From Chiua virens (lineage: Eukaryota > Basidiomycota > Agaricomycetes > Boletales > Boletaceae): 64,000 nt of DNA. The stretch lies in the NCBI GenBank assembly GCA_019787685.1, contig JAHNUO010000002.1, positions 1,984,001 to 2,048,000 on the forward strand. The letters run 5' to 3'. The notes beneath the pieces are model-generated. The model saw nothing but the letters and a program-made list of their open reading frames with translations. It searched no databases and was not told the origin of the DNA. Below are positions 36,219 to 46,986 of this stretch, piece by piece (the first letter of the stretch is position 1; every line of letters starts with the position of its first letter). A program made the position numbers and the translations under genes.

Positions 36219-38501
36219 AATCAAGAGAAAGAACCACGACGAAAATTTGTTTCACAGTCAACCGTCGTTCGTATTATCCTCACTGGGCCGCGCGTCTAGC
36301 CCTCCGTGTGTAAGCCTCGTTGAGCAGGTCGTTGAGCAAGTCCACCTCGTCTATCGTCTTCTTCGGTACCTTGTTCAACACGAGGCTCAACAGTGTGACG
36401 TTGGAAACGATGTACACCCGCTGGTCCGGGAGGTTCGCATCTTCCAAGTTGCTCTTGACGCTCTTCCTCGTCCTCTCGATGAATTGCTTCCTCGCGGCCT
36501 TGTGCAGCTGGTTACGACGCTCGATGTCTTCCTCGTCATCCCCCTCACTATCGTAGCCCATATCCATCATGACATTCCGGATGTGCTGGTCCGCTTTCGA
36601 GCGGACAATGTAAGTCGGAATCTTGAAACGTCTAGCGTTTGTGAGGATGGCGATATCCGTCATAGTAAAGCGATTGTCGAAGAGGACGACGATGCAGTCG
36701 AAGACGTAGAGACCCTGCTCGTTGAAATACTGCCAATCACGGCACTTGATGGTACCCGCACCGGGGATGTCGTACCAAACATACGGGTTGTCGGAATTCG
36801 CATCCGCATATCGGGTCGTCGAGAGGGTCGTCTCGGTGACCCCAACAGCTGCAGCACCTGCGTCTCGGCTGCGCAAGCCGCGGAACGCGTTCACGAGGGA
36901 TGACTTGCCGCTACCAGAGATCCCAGCGACAGCGAAGTGGAACCGATCCTCTCTGTATTGAATACGCTGTTTGGCGGCAGCGAGCTCCTCCAGGGTAGGG
37001 GTCACGACCGGCTGAATACCCTCCTTCAATCGCCTTTCCGCCTCCGCCTTAGCCTCGTTGGCCTTCCGAGCTTCTTCGGCAGCCGCACGTGCTATTTCCT
37101 CCGCCTGTGCCTTGCCAGCTTCGGCGGCAGCACGCTGCTCATCCGCAACCTTCTGCGCCTGCTCCGCTTCTTCCCTCGCAGCTGTCATCGCCCTCTCTGC
37201 ATCTTCCTGTATCTTTCGGGACCGTTGCCGTTCCTCCTCAGCCTCTCTTGCGAACATCGCAGCCTCCTCCTGGGAGGCTTTAGAAGCCGCCTGTGCAAGC
37301 TCCTCAGCACGCTTCGCAGCCATAGCCGCCTCGAGCATTTGCGCCTTCATTCGCTCTGTCTCCACTTCGGCACGCGCGGCCGCTGCGTCGGCTTCTGCCT
37401 GGCGGGCACGAGCGCGCTCGCGGTCCAGCTCGGCCTCCTGCCTGATTGAGGCAAGAAGATTCTGAGCGTCTTGAGCAGCCCTCTCGGCCTCGCGTTGTGC
37501 TTGTTCAGCACGCTGACGCCCCTCAATTTCGTGGACGGTGGGGTTGTGCCCTTCGGGACCGAAGCCAAACCACCTGGAGATCGCCCCACCCATGATACGG
37601 TCGTTGAGTAGTGTTTAAAAGATGAAGAAGATGAGTGCTGACGAGAGAGGGGTGTTGGTACTGTTGATAGAATGGAGCAAGCATATTTAACTTGTCGGAT
37701 ATACAGGCCCCGGACCCTTTCGTGGTGAAGTATGCTGTAGATCGACGATGGGCGCAAGTGGATGCCCTGGACCCAAGGAAGTTCCTGTGTATTCTATGAG
37801 TCGTTGGCGTTGTGCCAGACGGGAGGTTTTGATCGGCATTTAGCATCATTGTTACTTCGAAGACAAAGAAGTTTGCTTCGTGGGGTTGCCCAGATTCTAG
37901 CTGCGGAGCCGATGTGAGGACGAGACCGCCGAGTCAGAGCGGATCTACGCTGAGGGTGGAGTATGATTAGGAGCTGTTGTGTTGACTCCGCGTTAGTGAT
38001 TGTGACTGAAAAAGGAGAATTTAAATACAGTTACGGTGAAGGTGGAAAGCGAAAAGAGGGCGAGTGGTTGGCTGGCGGATGCCCGCGTTGTGATCCACTT
38101 TAGAGCTCGAGGCAAGTTAGACTCTTGTCCGCAGCAGAATTCAGTCTCAGCGGACGACGTGATGTGGAGCCAATGTCAGGATCCCATATCGCCTCGCCGT
38201 TGTTGGAAAATTTGACGATGAGAGTCACCATTCTTGTACGCTGGATCCCAAGGCAGGGTAATTTTTGCTGACCCGTCCTCAGCGTTCCATCACGAGGCTA
38301 TTCCAGGAGGGCCAGTTCTTCCGTCGTGCGTGTCCAATACATTGTCGCGTGCTCATTGCCGAGGTGTGTGGCTATGCTTTACCGTTCTCACGATTATCAG
38401 TCCTTTATCTAGTATCCTATCAACTTGCCAAAGTTAGACAAGTTCGTTCGCAGGTGAGCTGGCTGCTTCTCTCTGGGCATCTCGTCGGCTACTAAACCTA
38501 C
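36219..38501. repeat. duplicated segment B (first copy, G2 gene plus 0.9 kb upstream)
   Basis: About 2.28 kb, closely matching 52197-54495. It includes the whole G2 gene and a long upstream region (37594-38501) without ORFs. The last shared bases are CTACTAAACCTAC. Right of 38501 the sequences differ completely. Confidence 0.92.
36280..37593 (-). CDS. IRG-like (immunity-related) GTPase, copy G2
   Basis: Intronless, 437 residues, same plan as G1. The N-terminus MGGAISRWFGFG fits the N-myristoylation pattern MGxxxS, which in animal IRGs such as Irga6 directs membrane binding. A coiled coil of about 190 Ala/Glu-rich residues follows (REAERAAQDAQ, AEQAQKVADEQRAAAEAG). GTPase motifs: GISGSGKSS, DIPGAG, DWQYFNEQGLYVFD, VRSKAD. 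The C-terminal helical part runs LPDQRVYIVSN to the last RRARRAAQ. The G domain is nearly the same as in G1, while the extreme N-terminus differs, so the copies may go to different membranes. An AT-rich TTAAATA lies about 90 bp upstream. Confidence 0.82.
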   Translation of the reverse strand: MGGAISRWFGFGPEGHNPTVHEIEGRQRAEQAQREAERAAQDAQNLLASIRQEAELDRERARARQAEADAAAARAEVETERMKAQMLEAAMAAKRAEELAQAASKASQEEAAMFAREAEEERQRSRKIQEDAERAMTAAREEAEQAQKVADEQRAAAEAGKAQAEEIARAAAEEARKANEAKAEAERRLKEGIQPVVTPTLEELAAAKQRIQYREDRFHFAVAGISGSGKSSLVNAFRGLRSRDAGAAAVGVTETTLSTTRYADANSDNPYVWYDIPGAGTIKCRDWQYFNEQGLYVFDCIVVLFDNRFTMTDIAILTNARRFKIPTYIVRSKADQHIRNVMMDMGYDSEGDDEEDIERRNQLHKAARKQFIERTRKSVKSNLEDANLPDQRVYIVSNVTLLSLVLNKVPKKTIDEVDLLNDLLNEAYTRRARRAAQ

Positions 38502-38660
38502 GAGATACCTTGTACGAACCTGCCGTCTAGTGCTATACTTCCCACTTGAAAGCTGAAACTCGTCCGTCGAAAGTGTAATGGACAATCCAGACATCGTCCT
38601 CGCTCAAGTACTACCCACCGTAGGTCATGATCTAGACACTACCAAGATGCGTATACAACG

Positions 38661-41415
38661 CTCATGATCATGTTCGGCTCCATCGTCATTCTCCCCCGTC
38701 GAACGAAGCGGTGGTAGAAGCACAAGGTACTCGCGGATACTATCAACTTCAAAGCTACACTGGAACAACTGCTCAAGAACTCACGTGCTTCCCAGATCAT
38801 GAAACAACGACCATGCGTTTGCATTGTCCCATTACAACCTTCACATGTGCCGTTTTGCCGACTTTTCGTGGGGCTCGGGCATTGGCGAAGAGACAGTATT
38901 GGAGCTGAATAGTACGCTAGTGGGCTCTCATCACGCATCACGTCATGACTGTTCTACTCACGAACTCTCAGGGATGTGTTTGCCGAGTTTCTGAAGCAGG
39001 GATCTTGTGCTACAGGGAATCGGGTGCGTCACTTGCATTCGCGGTCAGTCTGAGTGCCCGGGTCGAATTCGAGCCATGCATTGCAACATCCGGGCCACTA
39101 TTATCACATGGCGGCGCGTTCCACCCAAGTCAAACACGAGCAGTTGCTGGCGAACGACACTTTGCAGCCATCTGGCTATGCGAACGAGAAAAAGTGGATC
39201 ACCTGATGATCATATTGGAGGTATGTGGCCATCATTGATCCCACCGGCATACAGCTGATACTCGGTGCAGGTCTGCACAAAATCGTACGAACGGTTCAAA
39301 AAATACAGTTCGACAACAAGCCAGGGCAGGCTGATGTTGTGGATCGCGTGTCGTATCGAACATACGTATTACGACTCGGGCAAGTTTGAGCTCAATATTC
39401 GGTATGTGTAGTGAGCGTGTGTTGGTGTCAGGACTCATGGGATCCGATAGATTCTTTGAACGGATCACCAAGACTGGTCTACGGGAAAATTGGAATGCCG
39501 TGCTTCGCCCCCTATTTTCAACGTGGTATTCGTGCACGAAGCTGGTAGGCGATGTGGGGGTGACGGTAAGACTGTTGGTAGAGACGATTGGGTATGGTAT
39601 GTGGGCGGATGAGTTTATGTCGCCTACTGATCTTCCCTCACGATAGGCGACATGGACGAGCCTACCACTCAATATTCAAGCTAATCTTGGAATCCTGAGT
39701 GGGCGAAGGCTACCTTTCAGGTTTCGCTGTCCGCGCAGCTGGAGGCAATGATCTCTTGGTTCCCGATCAACTCTATTATGACTCTGTTTTCGGAAGAATA
39801 TACGCCAATCATCCTCCACCACGATGCGTCCCCACATTTGGGCCCCGTGTGGCCTGTGCCACTAGGTCAGATACGACGCGAGAAACTGATCGAGGTTGGG
39901 GGGCACACTGGAGGCGACGACCAGGGGAGCAGGTTGTCTTGATAGGCGCGCTTGTCTCGGACGTGCCCGATGATGTCAGTGTAGGTCCCCTCGCCGTCGC
40001 TCGAGCTGCATGCGTCGCGCAAGTCGAGTGTCGCCGCACCTTGATAGCGTGCTGCGCGCGACGGGTGTTGTTTATTCCCGCGATGAAGGAGAATTCCGCG
40101 AGCGTCCTATGAATATATCAGCTCCAGCGGGGGTTCGTTATTGATGCACGGGCGACATTCAGTATGCGACGACTTGCTCTAGCTGTCAGCTTCGTGTTCG
40201 CACCAAGTCCTGGTGGTGTTGTACCAGGCGTACCCATCACGGTCAAGATCACGAATACGGACAATCGCGCGCTGGACGTGGTCGTCGATGGTTGTTGTAG
40301 CCAACCGAGGTGGATGAGGCAGGTGCTTTCCCATGGTATCGGTGATCCGATCCCAATTGCTGACCGTGCGCACCAGAGATCTGCGTCGGGAACTGAGGCG
40401 ATGAACGTCTCTGTCCAGTCGAGCATGACCGGTCGGGGGTCCGCCAGTGGTGATCAACCATTGATACTGGGGAGATTGTGAGGACTTGTTGATGCCTGAT
40501 GTCGAGTGCGTGCGTTTGTCGGATGTCAGGATGTGGTGTACCAGCGATCACTGGAGGTGTTGCCGGGGCTCGCGGATCTGGGGGTGCTGTCAGATGACTG
40601 GGAGATGGGCGGGCCCGGGGAGGCGTTGGTCACGATGGTCGTGGAGTATATGGTGGCGTGTGGGGCGAAAGAGGTCGAGTTGCGCCGCTCAGTGCGTGTG
40701 TTCTTGTTCGTTGTCTTTGGGTGCTGAATATTGGATGGGTGGGTTAGGAGGGTCGGCACTCTAAAGTGATACGGCGTTAGAAATGGGGGTGGAAGCGGTG
40801 TTTCCTATCGGTGAGTGATGCACCGTTTGTGGGGACGCTGAACCCGATGATGTGTTCTGCAGAATAGTTCGCCGGTGACCAGTTTTTGGACGTTTATCGG
40901 GTTGCGACGGATTGAAAAGAGGGCGAGACGGTCATCTCTAGACCGAAGAGGTGAGCAGTGTTTATTCTTTTACAGCGGGTATGGTACATAACACAACAGG
41001 TATAGGGTTCTATCGGGGAGACAGTACGGGCCTCCCATCAGCACACGTTGCACTGCCAAGATTCAGTCTGCCACGCAACACGGCCGTCATACTACTCAGT
41101 GTCCCTGCGACCGCAAAACTGGACATGATTGACGGTGCGGAACCGGGACGCGAGCTGGTCGGTGAGCATCGGTGGATCCACATCGGACGAATTCGCAGTG
41201 GCTGGGGTGCGGAAGTGGATGGGTGTTGTTGGTATTGACGCGCGTAGCAGGGTGGTGGCATGTAATACCTGGTTGATCTTCGACGTGGTACAGTGTGAAT
41301 GTGCGGTTGCGCTGGGGGGGAGGAACATGTGGATGATCATCGAACATGGACGGAAGGTGTTAGTGCTGTCTAGTAAACTGCGATGTCACGGTCACAAGGA
41401 TGTCAACGTGACATG
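38661..41415 (+). pseudogene. TRAPPC11: TRAPPC11 remnant (TRAPP II/III subunit), 5'-truncated
   Basis: Pieces in several frames match the C-terminal two thirds of TRAPPC11, a vesicle-tethering subunit: FGSIVILPRRTKRW, VLADTINF, HYNLHMCRFADFSWGSGIGEE, LQHPGHYYHMAARSTQ, VCTKSYERFKKYSS, GRLMLWIACRIEHTYYDSG, RFFERITKTGLRENWNAVL, EDEPTTQYSS, INSIMTLFSEEYTPIILHH, GLRRIEKRARR, LTVRNRDASWSVSIGGS. The N-terminal foie-gras part is absent; the match starts about 160 bp after the end of duplicated segment B. Frame changes and stops (for example TAG after TKRW) occur every few hundred bases. Some may be sequence errors, but the missing 5' third means this copy cannot be complete. Confidence 0.7.
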
Positions 41416-41501
41416 ATATCGATCGATGGTATCGCGGGTTAAGATTCTCTCTCGCATAGTCTTCAAGTTTCTCAGTCGACTCGGAACGCGCAACAACCAG
41501 A

Positions 41502-44500
41502 ATGAAAAGGTTTATATCTCGCCTCCCGTGCTATCGGTCCAAGGCTCCTGCGAGATCTCCCGTAGAACAATTCTCCGCAGAACAACCCCCAGCAGAACAA
41601 CCCCCCGCAGAACAAACCCTAGCAGAACAAGCCCCCACGGAACTATTGCTAGCAGAACTATCCCCCACAGAACAACCCCTCGAAGCATCATCCACAGAAT
41701 CACTCGAATCACTCGCAGAACAATCCCACGCAGAACAATCCCTCGAAGCATCATCCGAGTCCACAGAATCATTCGCAGAACAATCCCATGCAGAACAATC
41801 CCTCGAAGAATCATCCACAGAATCACTCGAATCACTCGCAGAACTTCCTGCAGAATTTATGCAAATCGACAGCATCAGAAAGAAATTCGGACGCTTCAGA
41901 ATCCTTATCGTCGGCCGGGCCAACGCAGGGAAGACTACGATACTTAAGCAAATCTGTAACTCTACGAAAGATCCAGTGATCTACGACGAACACGGAAAAA
42001 AGGTATGCTTAAACGTCATGCGACATATCTGTCATGATGCGGGCGTACTGATGGTCTGTAATCAGGTCAATCCGGCAAAGATCCACGGATCCACGGAAGT
42101 GAGTTCTATGGATGATGTGACCGCTTTATCAGTTATCATTTGGCTGACACGTCCCAAGCGCGGAATACATGAGATCGAGAATGAACTAGTCTTTCGAAGC
42201 AACCCGAATTTCATTTTTCATGACTCCCAGGGCTTCGAAGCTGGAAGTATAGAAGAATTCGAGCAGATGAAGGACTTCGTTTCAGACCGTGCAAAGACAA
42301 CATTCCTCAAGAGGCGAATCCACGCTATATGGTACTCAGGGTAGTAACATTTATATCACACCATCATTGACGTGTTACCGAGCAGGTATTGTATTCCGAT
42401 GGACCAATACCACCGGGCTGTGTTGGCTGCAGAGGAGAAGTTTTTTGATCAATGTGATACAGGGAGTGGTAAGCTTTGCAGAAATATAATGGTTCCTTTC
42501 TCATATTATTTCTGGTTTGCACTTGCAGTGCCTGTTGTGCTTGTATTCACAAAATGTGATGCACTCTTGGTGCAAGGCATGGCAGCCTTGACAGATGAGG
42601 AGAAACAGCTACCTCAAGTGGTTAGGGTTACAAAGGGACAGCACAATGCCAACATTTTGCTGAGAGAGAATCCTACATGGGAGAAGGTACAAAGGATGAA
42701 GTATCCTCCAAAAATATATGTGGAGTTGAAGGGTGTGTGTATATGTATTTTAATGAGGGTGAAACTGATCTTAAATCTACAAAGATCTACACCAGTCTGA
42801 TGAGGGGTGTAAACATCTCTTGGAAAAGACTGTAGTGGCCTTAGATGAAGAAGCATTGCAGATGCTACTTGTGACTACACAGTGCACAAACATGATTCTT
42901 TGCATCAAGTGTGCTTTGCAAAGGTGATTAATGCAGACTGCATAAAGTGTTGGTTATATATATTAAAATATCTTGCAGTGTCTTGATACCTTTCATTCAT
43001 GATAGGTATAAAAAGCATGAATCACTGACAAATTCTGAACAGCAAAGGTTGGTGGAAGCAATTGGATCATGGTTTCCAAATGTGGAGGTATGTACAGAAT
43101 ATGTCTATACAGTGTAAATGACCAGGATGTTAAACAAAATTCATAGGGAGTAAGTGCTCTGATTGTGAATGGGGTTCCAGAAAGATGCTGATCCATCCCC
43201 CTCTGTCCTGGCCCCTGTCCTCTGATTCATAGTATGTAAGTGCTCTGATTGTGAATGGGGTTCCAGAAGGATGCTGATCCATCCCCCTCTGTCCTGGCCC
43301 CTGTCCTCTGATTCATAGAGAGTAAGTGCTCTGATTGTGAATGGGGTTCCAGAAGGATGCTGATCCATCCCCCTCTGTCCTGGCCCCTGTCCTCTGATTC
43401 ATAGGCAGTAAGTGCTCTGATTGTGAATGGGGTTCCAGAAGGATGCTGATCCATCCCCCTCTGTCCTGGCCCCTGTCCTCTGATTCATAGTTGGTAGGTG
43501 CTCTGATTGTGAATGGGGTTCCAGAAGGATGCTGATCCATCCCCCTCTGTCCTGGCCCCTGTCCTCTGATTCATAGGCAGTAAGTGCTCTGATTGTGAAT
43601 GGGGTTCCAGAAGGATGCTGATCCATCCCCCTCTGTCCTGGCCCCTGTCCTCTGATTCATAGTACATGTAAGTGCTCTGATTGTGAATGGGGTTCCAGAA
43701 GGATGCTGATCCATCCCCCTCTGTCCTGGCCCCTGTCCTCTGATTCATAGTAGTAAGTGCTCTGATTGTGAATGGGGTTCCAGAAGGATGCTGATCCATC
43801 CCCTCTGTCCTGGCCCCTGTCCTCTGATTCATAGTATGTAAGTGCTCTGATTGTGAATGGGGTTCCAGAAGGATGCTGATCCATCCCCCTCTGTCCTGGC
43901 CCCTGTCCTCTGATTCATAGTATGTAAGTGCTCTGATTGTGAATGGGGTTCCAGAAGGATGCTGATCCATCCCCCTCTGTCCTGGCCCCTGTCCTCTGAT
44001 TCATAGTATGTAAGTGCTCTGATTGTGAATGGGTTCCAGAAGGATGCTGATCCATCCCCCTCTGTCCTGGCCCCTGTCCTCTGATTCATAGCATGTAAGT
44101 GCTCTGATTGTGAATGGGGTTCCAGAAGGATGCTGATCCATCCCCCTCTGTCCTGGCCCCTGTCCTCTGATTCATAGTATGTAAGTGCTCTGATTGTGAA
44201 TGGGGTTCCAGAAGGATGCTGATCCATCCCCCTCTGTCCTGGCCCCTGTCCTCTGATTCATAGCATGTAAGTGCTCTGATTGTGAATGGGGTTCCAGAAG
44301 GATGCTGATCCATCCCCCTCTGTCCTGGCCCCTGTCCTCTGATTCATAGTATGTAAGTGCTCTGATTGTGAATGGGGTTCCAGAAGGATGCTGATCCATC
44401 CCCCTCTGTCCTGGCCCCTGTCCTCTGATTCATAGGGAGTAAGTGCTCTGATTGTGAATGGGGTTCTAGAAGGATGCTGATCCATCCCCCTCTGTCCTGG

Positions 44501-46056
44501 CCCCTGTCCTCTGATTCATAGTATGTAAGTGCTCTGATTGTGAATGGGGTTCCAGAAGGATGCTGATCCATCCCCCTCTGTCCTGGCCCCTGTCCTCTGA
44601 TTCATAGGCAGTAAGTGCTCTGATTGTGAATGGGGTTCCAGAAGGATGCTGATCCATCCCCCTCTGTCCTGGCCCCTGTCCTCTGATTCATAGTATGTAA
44701 GTGCTCTGATTGTGAATGGGGTTCCAGAAGGATGCTGATCCATCCCCCTCTGTCCTGGCCCCTGTCCTCTGATTCATAGGCAGTAAGTGCTCTGATTGTG
44801 AATGGGTTCCAGAAGGATGCTGATCCATCCCCCTCTGTCCTGGCCCCTGTCCTCTGATTCATAGAGAGTAAGTGCTCTGATTGTGAATGGGGTTCCAGAA
44901 GGATGCTGATCCATCCCCCTCTGTCCTGGCCCCTGTCCTCTGATTCATAGGCAGTAAGTGCTCTGATTGTGAATGGGGTTCCAGAAGGATGCTGATCCAT
45001 CCCCCTCTGTCCTGGCCCCTGTCCTCTGATTCATAGGCAGTAAGTGCTCTGATTGTGAATGGGGTTCCAGAAGGATGCTGATCCATCCCCCTCTGTCCTG
45101 GCCCCTGTCCTCTGATTCATAGTATGTAAGTGCTCTGATTGTGAATGGGGTTCTAGAAGGATGCTGATCCATCCCCCTCTGTCCTGGCCCCTGTCCTCTG
45201 ATTCATAGTCAGTAAGTGCTCTGATTGTGAATGGGGTTCCAGAAGGATGCTAATTTACTAGTTTCATCATTTCCTCATCAATATTTACAATAGCTTGTAT
45301 GTATTCCATGATCTCTAAAGCTCTAAGTTGTTTTCTTTAATATTTCTCAGGATGTGAGCTTCTTATACATACTTTTATTCACTTCAATGTTTTCAACATT
45401 TAACTTTATTCCTTTCAATTAGAAGGTATGAGTGAATTTTTCATTTTTGCTTTGTTTTGACTTTCATTTTATAGGAGGTTTGCCATGCTTTATTATTTAC
45501 AACACAAATACTAACATCACCTTCATAGATAATGAGTTGCCCAGGTGTATGTTCATTTCATTCTAGTATTCTCATTCCATTATTCTGACCAATCCATAAC
45601 CAGCCCTCTACTATTCCCTCCAATACATTCTCACATTCCACATCATCTGCATCCACAGTGAGTCCACTGATTTCATAGTGATTTCCATCTCATATTGCAT
45701 CTCTTAATGTAGTCTTCTTTGGAACATACTCCATGGATCAATGCTCTTCATCTAGGCATTGGTCAGTTTTCAGTAATATTCAGTGACTATATTCATTTGC
45801 ATTTGTAGACATGGCCATCATCCTAGAACATGCCTTCTTTTTACACCAGCAAGGTGTTGAAGACTCAATCATAGTAGCAGGAAAGCTTTATGAATCATCT
45901 GAAACAATTCACAAAGTCAACAAAGCAATCTTTGACCTTATTCCTCAATACAACTTTGAGGATGAAGAGAAAATGACAGAGCTCATTATGTGTATGATTT
46001 CCCAGAATCTTATGTGTGAGCCATCTGCTTGTTTCATTATCATGAATATTTTTTGA
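41502..46056 (+). CDS. P-loop GTPase of the expanded agaricomycete G-domain family, interrupted by an intron-like array
   Basis: ATG 41502 starts MKRFISRLPCYRSKAP, followed by about 90 residues of degenerate Glu/Gln/Ser repeats (AEQ units, 41560-41840). The G domain begins FGRFRILIVGRANAGKTT, then NPNFIFHDSQGFEAGS (DxxG region), IHAIWYCIPMD, VPVVLVFTKCDAL (TKCD), and on to RYKKHESLTNSEQQRLVEAIG. A later exon near 45809 (MAIILEHAFFLHQQGVED, TIHKVNKAIFDLIPQYNFEDE) matches the usual C-terminus. Exons before the array: 41502-42003, a short one at 42066, 42160-42332, 42387-42470, 42530-42735, 42787-42924, 43009-43088, all in frame. From about 42480 on the DNA is AT-rich. The tandem array lies between WFPNVE and the C-terminal exons. 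Exact 3' exons are uncertain. Confidence 0.68.
43150..45261 (+). repeat. tandem array of 24 intron-like 86-bp units plus a divergent terminal unit
   Basis: Each unit is 83 nt, beginning GTAAGTGCTCTG and ending CTCTGATTCATAG, followed by 3 nt before the next GTAAGT; period 86. The 3-nt spacers read in order: gga tat aga gca ttg gca (tacat) (ta) tat tat tat cat tat cat tat gga tat gca tat gca aga gca gca tat tca. One unit starts GTAGGT. Units are otherwise near identical, with occasional G/C-run length changes. The last unit keeps the first 40 nt and then ends GCTAATTTACTAG, a good branch site plus acceptor, at 45261. The preceding ordinary intron also ends ATTCATAG. Minus-strand ORFs through the array are by-products of the period. 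Confidence 0.93.
45262..45807 (+). other. AT-rich stretch between array and last exon of the GTPase gene
   Basis: AT-rich, with plausible small exons and introns: GTATGT near 45297 to TTCTCAG near 45350 reads as a normal intron. No other gene is evident. It probably encodes the hydrophobic segment that precedes the C-terminus in this family, but I could not fix the exons. Confidence 0.4.
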
Positions 46057-46330
46057 AATAATTTTAGCTGCAAATGTTCCCAAGTAAAATAGTGACTATA
46101 CATTGAACAACACAAAGCCTGGAATGTATTTGTATGTGCTATTGTCAGCGTATAGATTAGCAACAATGAAGTATGTCTAGTTGTCTTGAAAGCCTGACTC
46201 AGAGTACCCATGGCATGATGTATGGTAGTTCATGCAGAGGATCAAGTTAACTAGAATGTCTCAGTGCATGGTTTGGAGTATCCATATTAGTAGTTGCTGA
46301 TTGACCTGTAGCACTTGATGCCCTGAAAGA

Positions 46331-46372
46331 TGATGAATGACATGCCATGCATCATCTTTTTGTCATTCATCA
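46331..46372. other. inverted repeat / hairpin
   Basis: Perfect 12-bp arms TGATGAATGACA and TGTCATTCATCA with an 18-nt loop, about 280 bp after the GTPase gene stop. It could be a relic of a small mobile element or a transcript-end structure. Confidence 0.45.
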
Positions 46373-46986
46373 CCTTTTATCTCAACAAAACAAGATGAAA
46401 TAGACAATGTAATGACCTTCCCACTCAGAACCCGACCACAACCTTCCAATCTTTGGTAATCCCTACTCTCGGATCCTTGACACCCCCCTCATCCCCGCCA
46501 ACACGTCCAGCCCAACGCCCTCTCTCCCCCCCCCCCCCCCACCTGCCACGAACACCAGCCCCACTGGCCGCGTGTCAACATCAAGCATGACCACCCCCTC
46601 GACCTTGACGCCCGCCTGTTCCAGTTCGAACCATGGGTGACGTGCCCGAGTGTGCAGTGCAGAACAATTAATTGGCGAGAGGAATGCATCATTCGCGGCC
46701 CACATTCGACACCTTGCCGGTTACCCACCAATGTTGTCCTCATCAACGTTCATTGGAGTATTCGTATATGCCTTGAGATGCATCCCCGTCCGACGTCAGC
46801 ACATACATCTTGACGTGTGCCTCGACGACCACTTCTGCCACCTGTGCATATATTAGGAGTGTCTTGAGTTGCGAGTGCTACATGCACGTCGACTTTCCTG
46901 AGTTCTACAACGCAAACACCAATTGAAACGGACTCACAAGCGCAAATGAAACCCCACGATAGATGAATCCGAGAATTCCCTTGAAC

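Noticed and set aside
36214..37465. Long plus-strand ORFs opposite G2 (229, 170 and 135 residues), repeated at 52159-53444
   Set aside because: Mirror reading of the Ala/Glu coiled coil and G domain gives Leu/Ser-rich or Ala/Ser-rich strings; conserved only because the sense gene is.
33909..38501. Transposon carrying the IRG genes
   Set aside because: No transposase, reverse transcriptase, terminal inverted repeats or target-site duplication seen at the borders; tandem array or circle models fit the segment order better.
42993..45172. Series of 75-161-residue minus-strand ORFs (MDQHPSGTPFTIRALT...)
   Set aside because: They repeat every 86 bp, run antisense to the array, and exist only because the unit lacks stops in two minus frames. 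There is no coding signal beyond the repeat.
43150..45261. CRISPR-like direct repeats
   Set aside because: Spacers are only 3 nt and drawn from a few triplets; this is a eukaryotic locus. The unit borders match splice sites instead.
46528..46545. C-run as a functional element
   Set aside because: A simple homopolymer with no associated structure; more likely a weak spot of the sequence.
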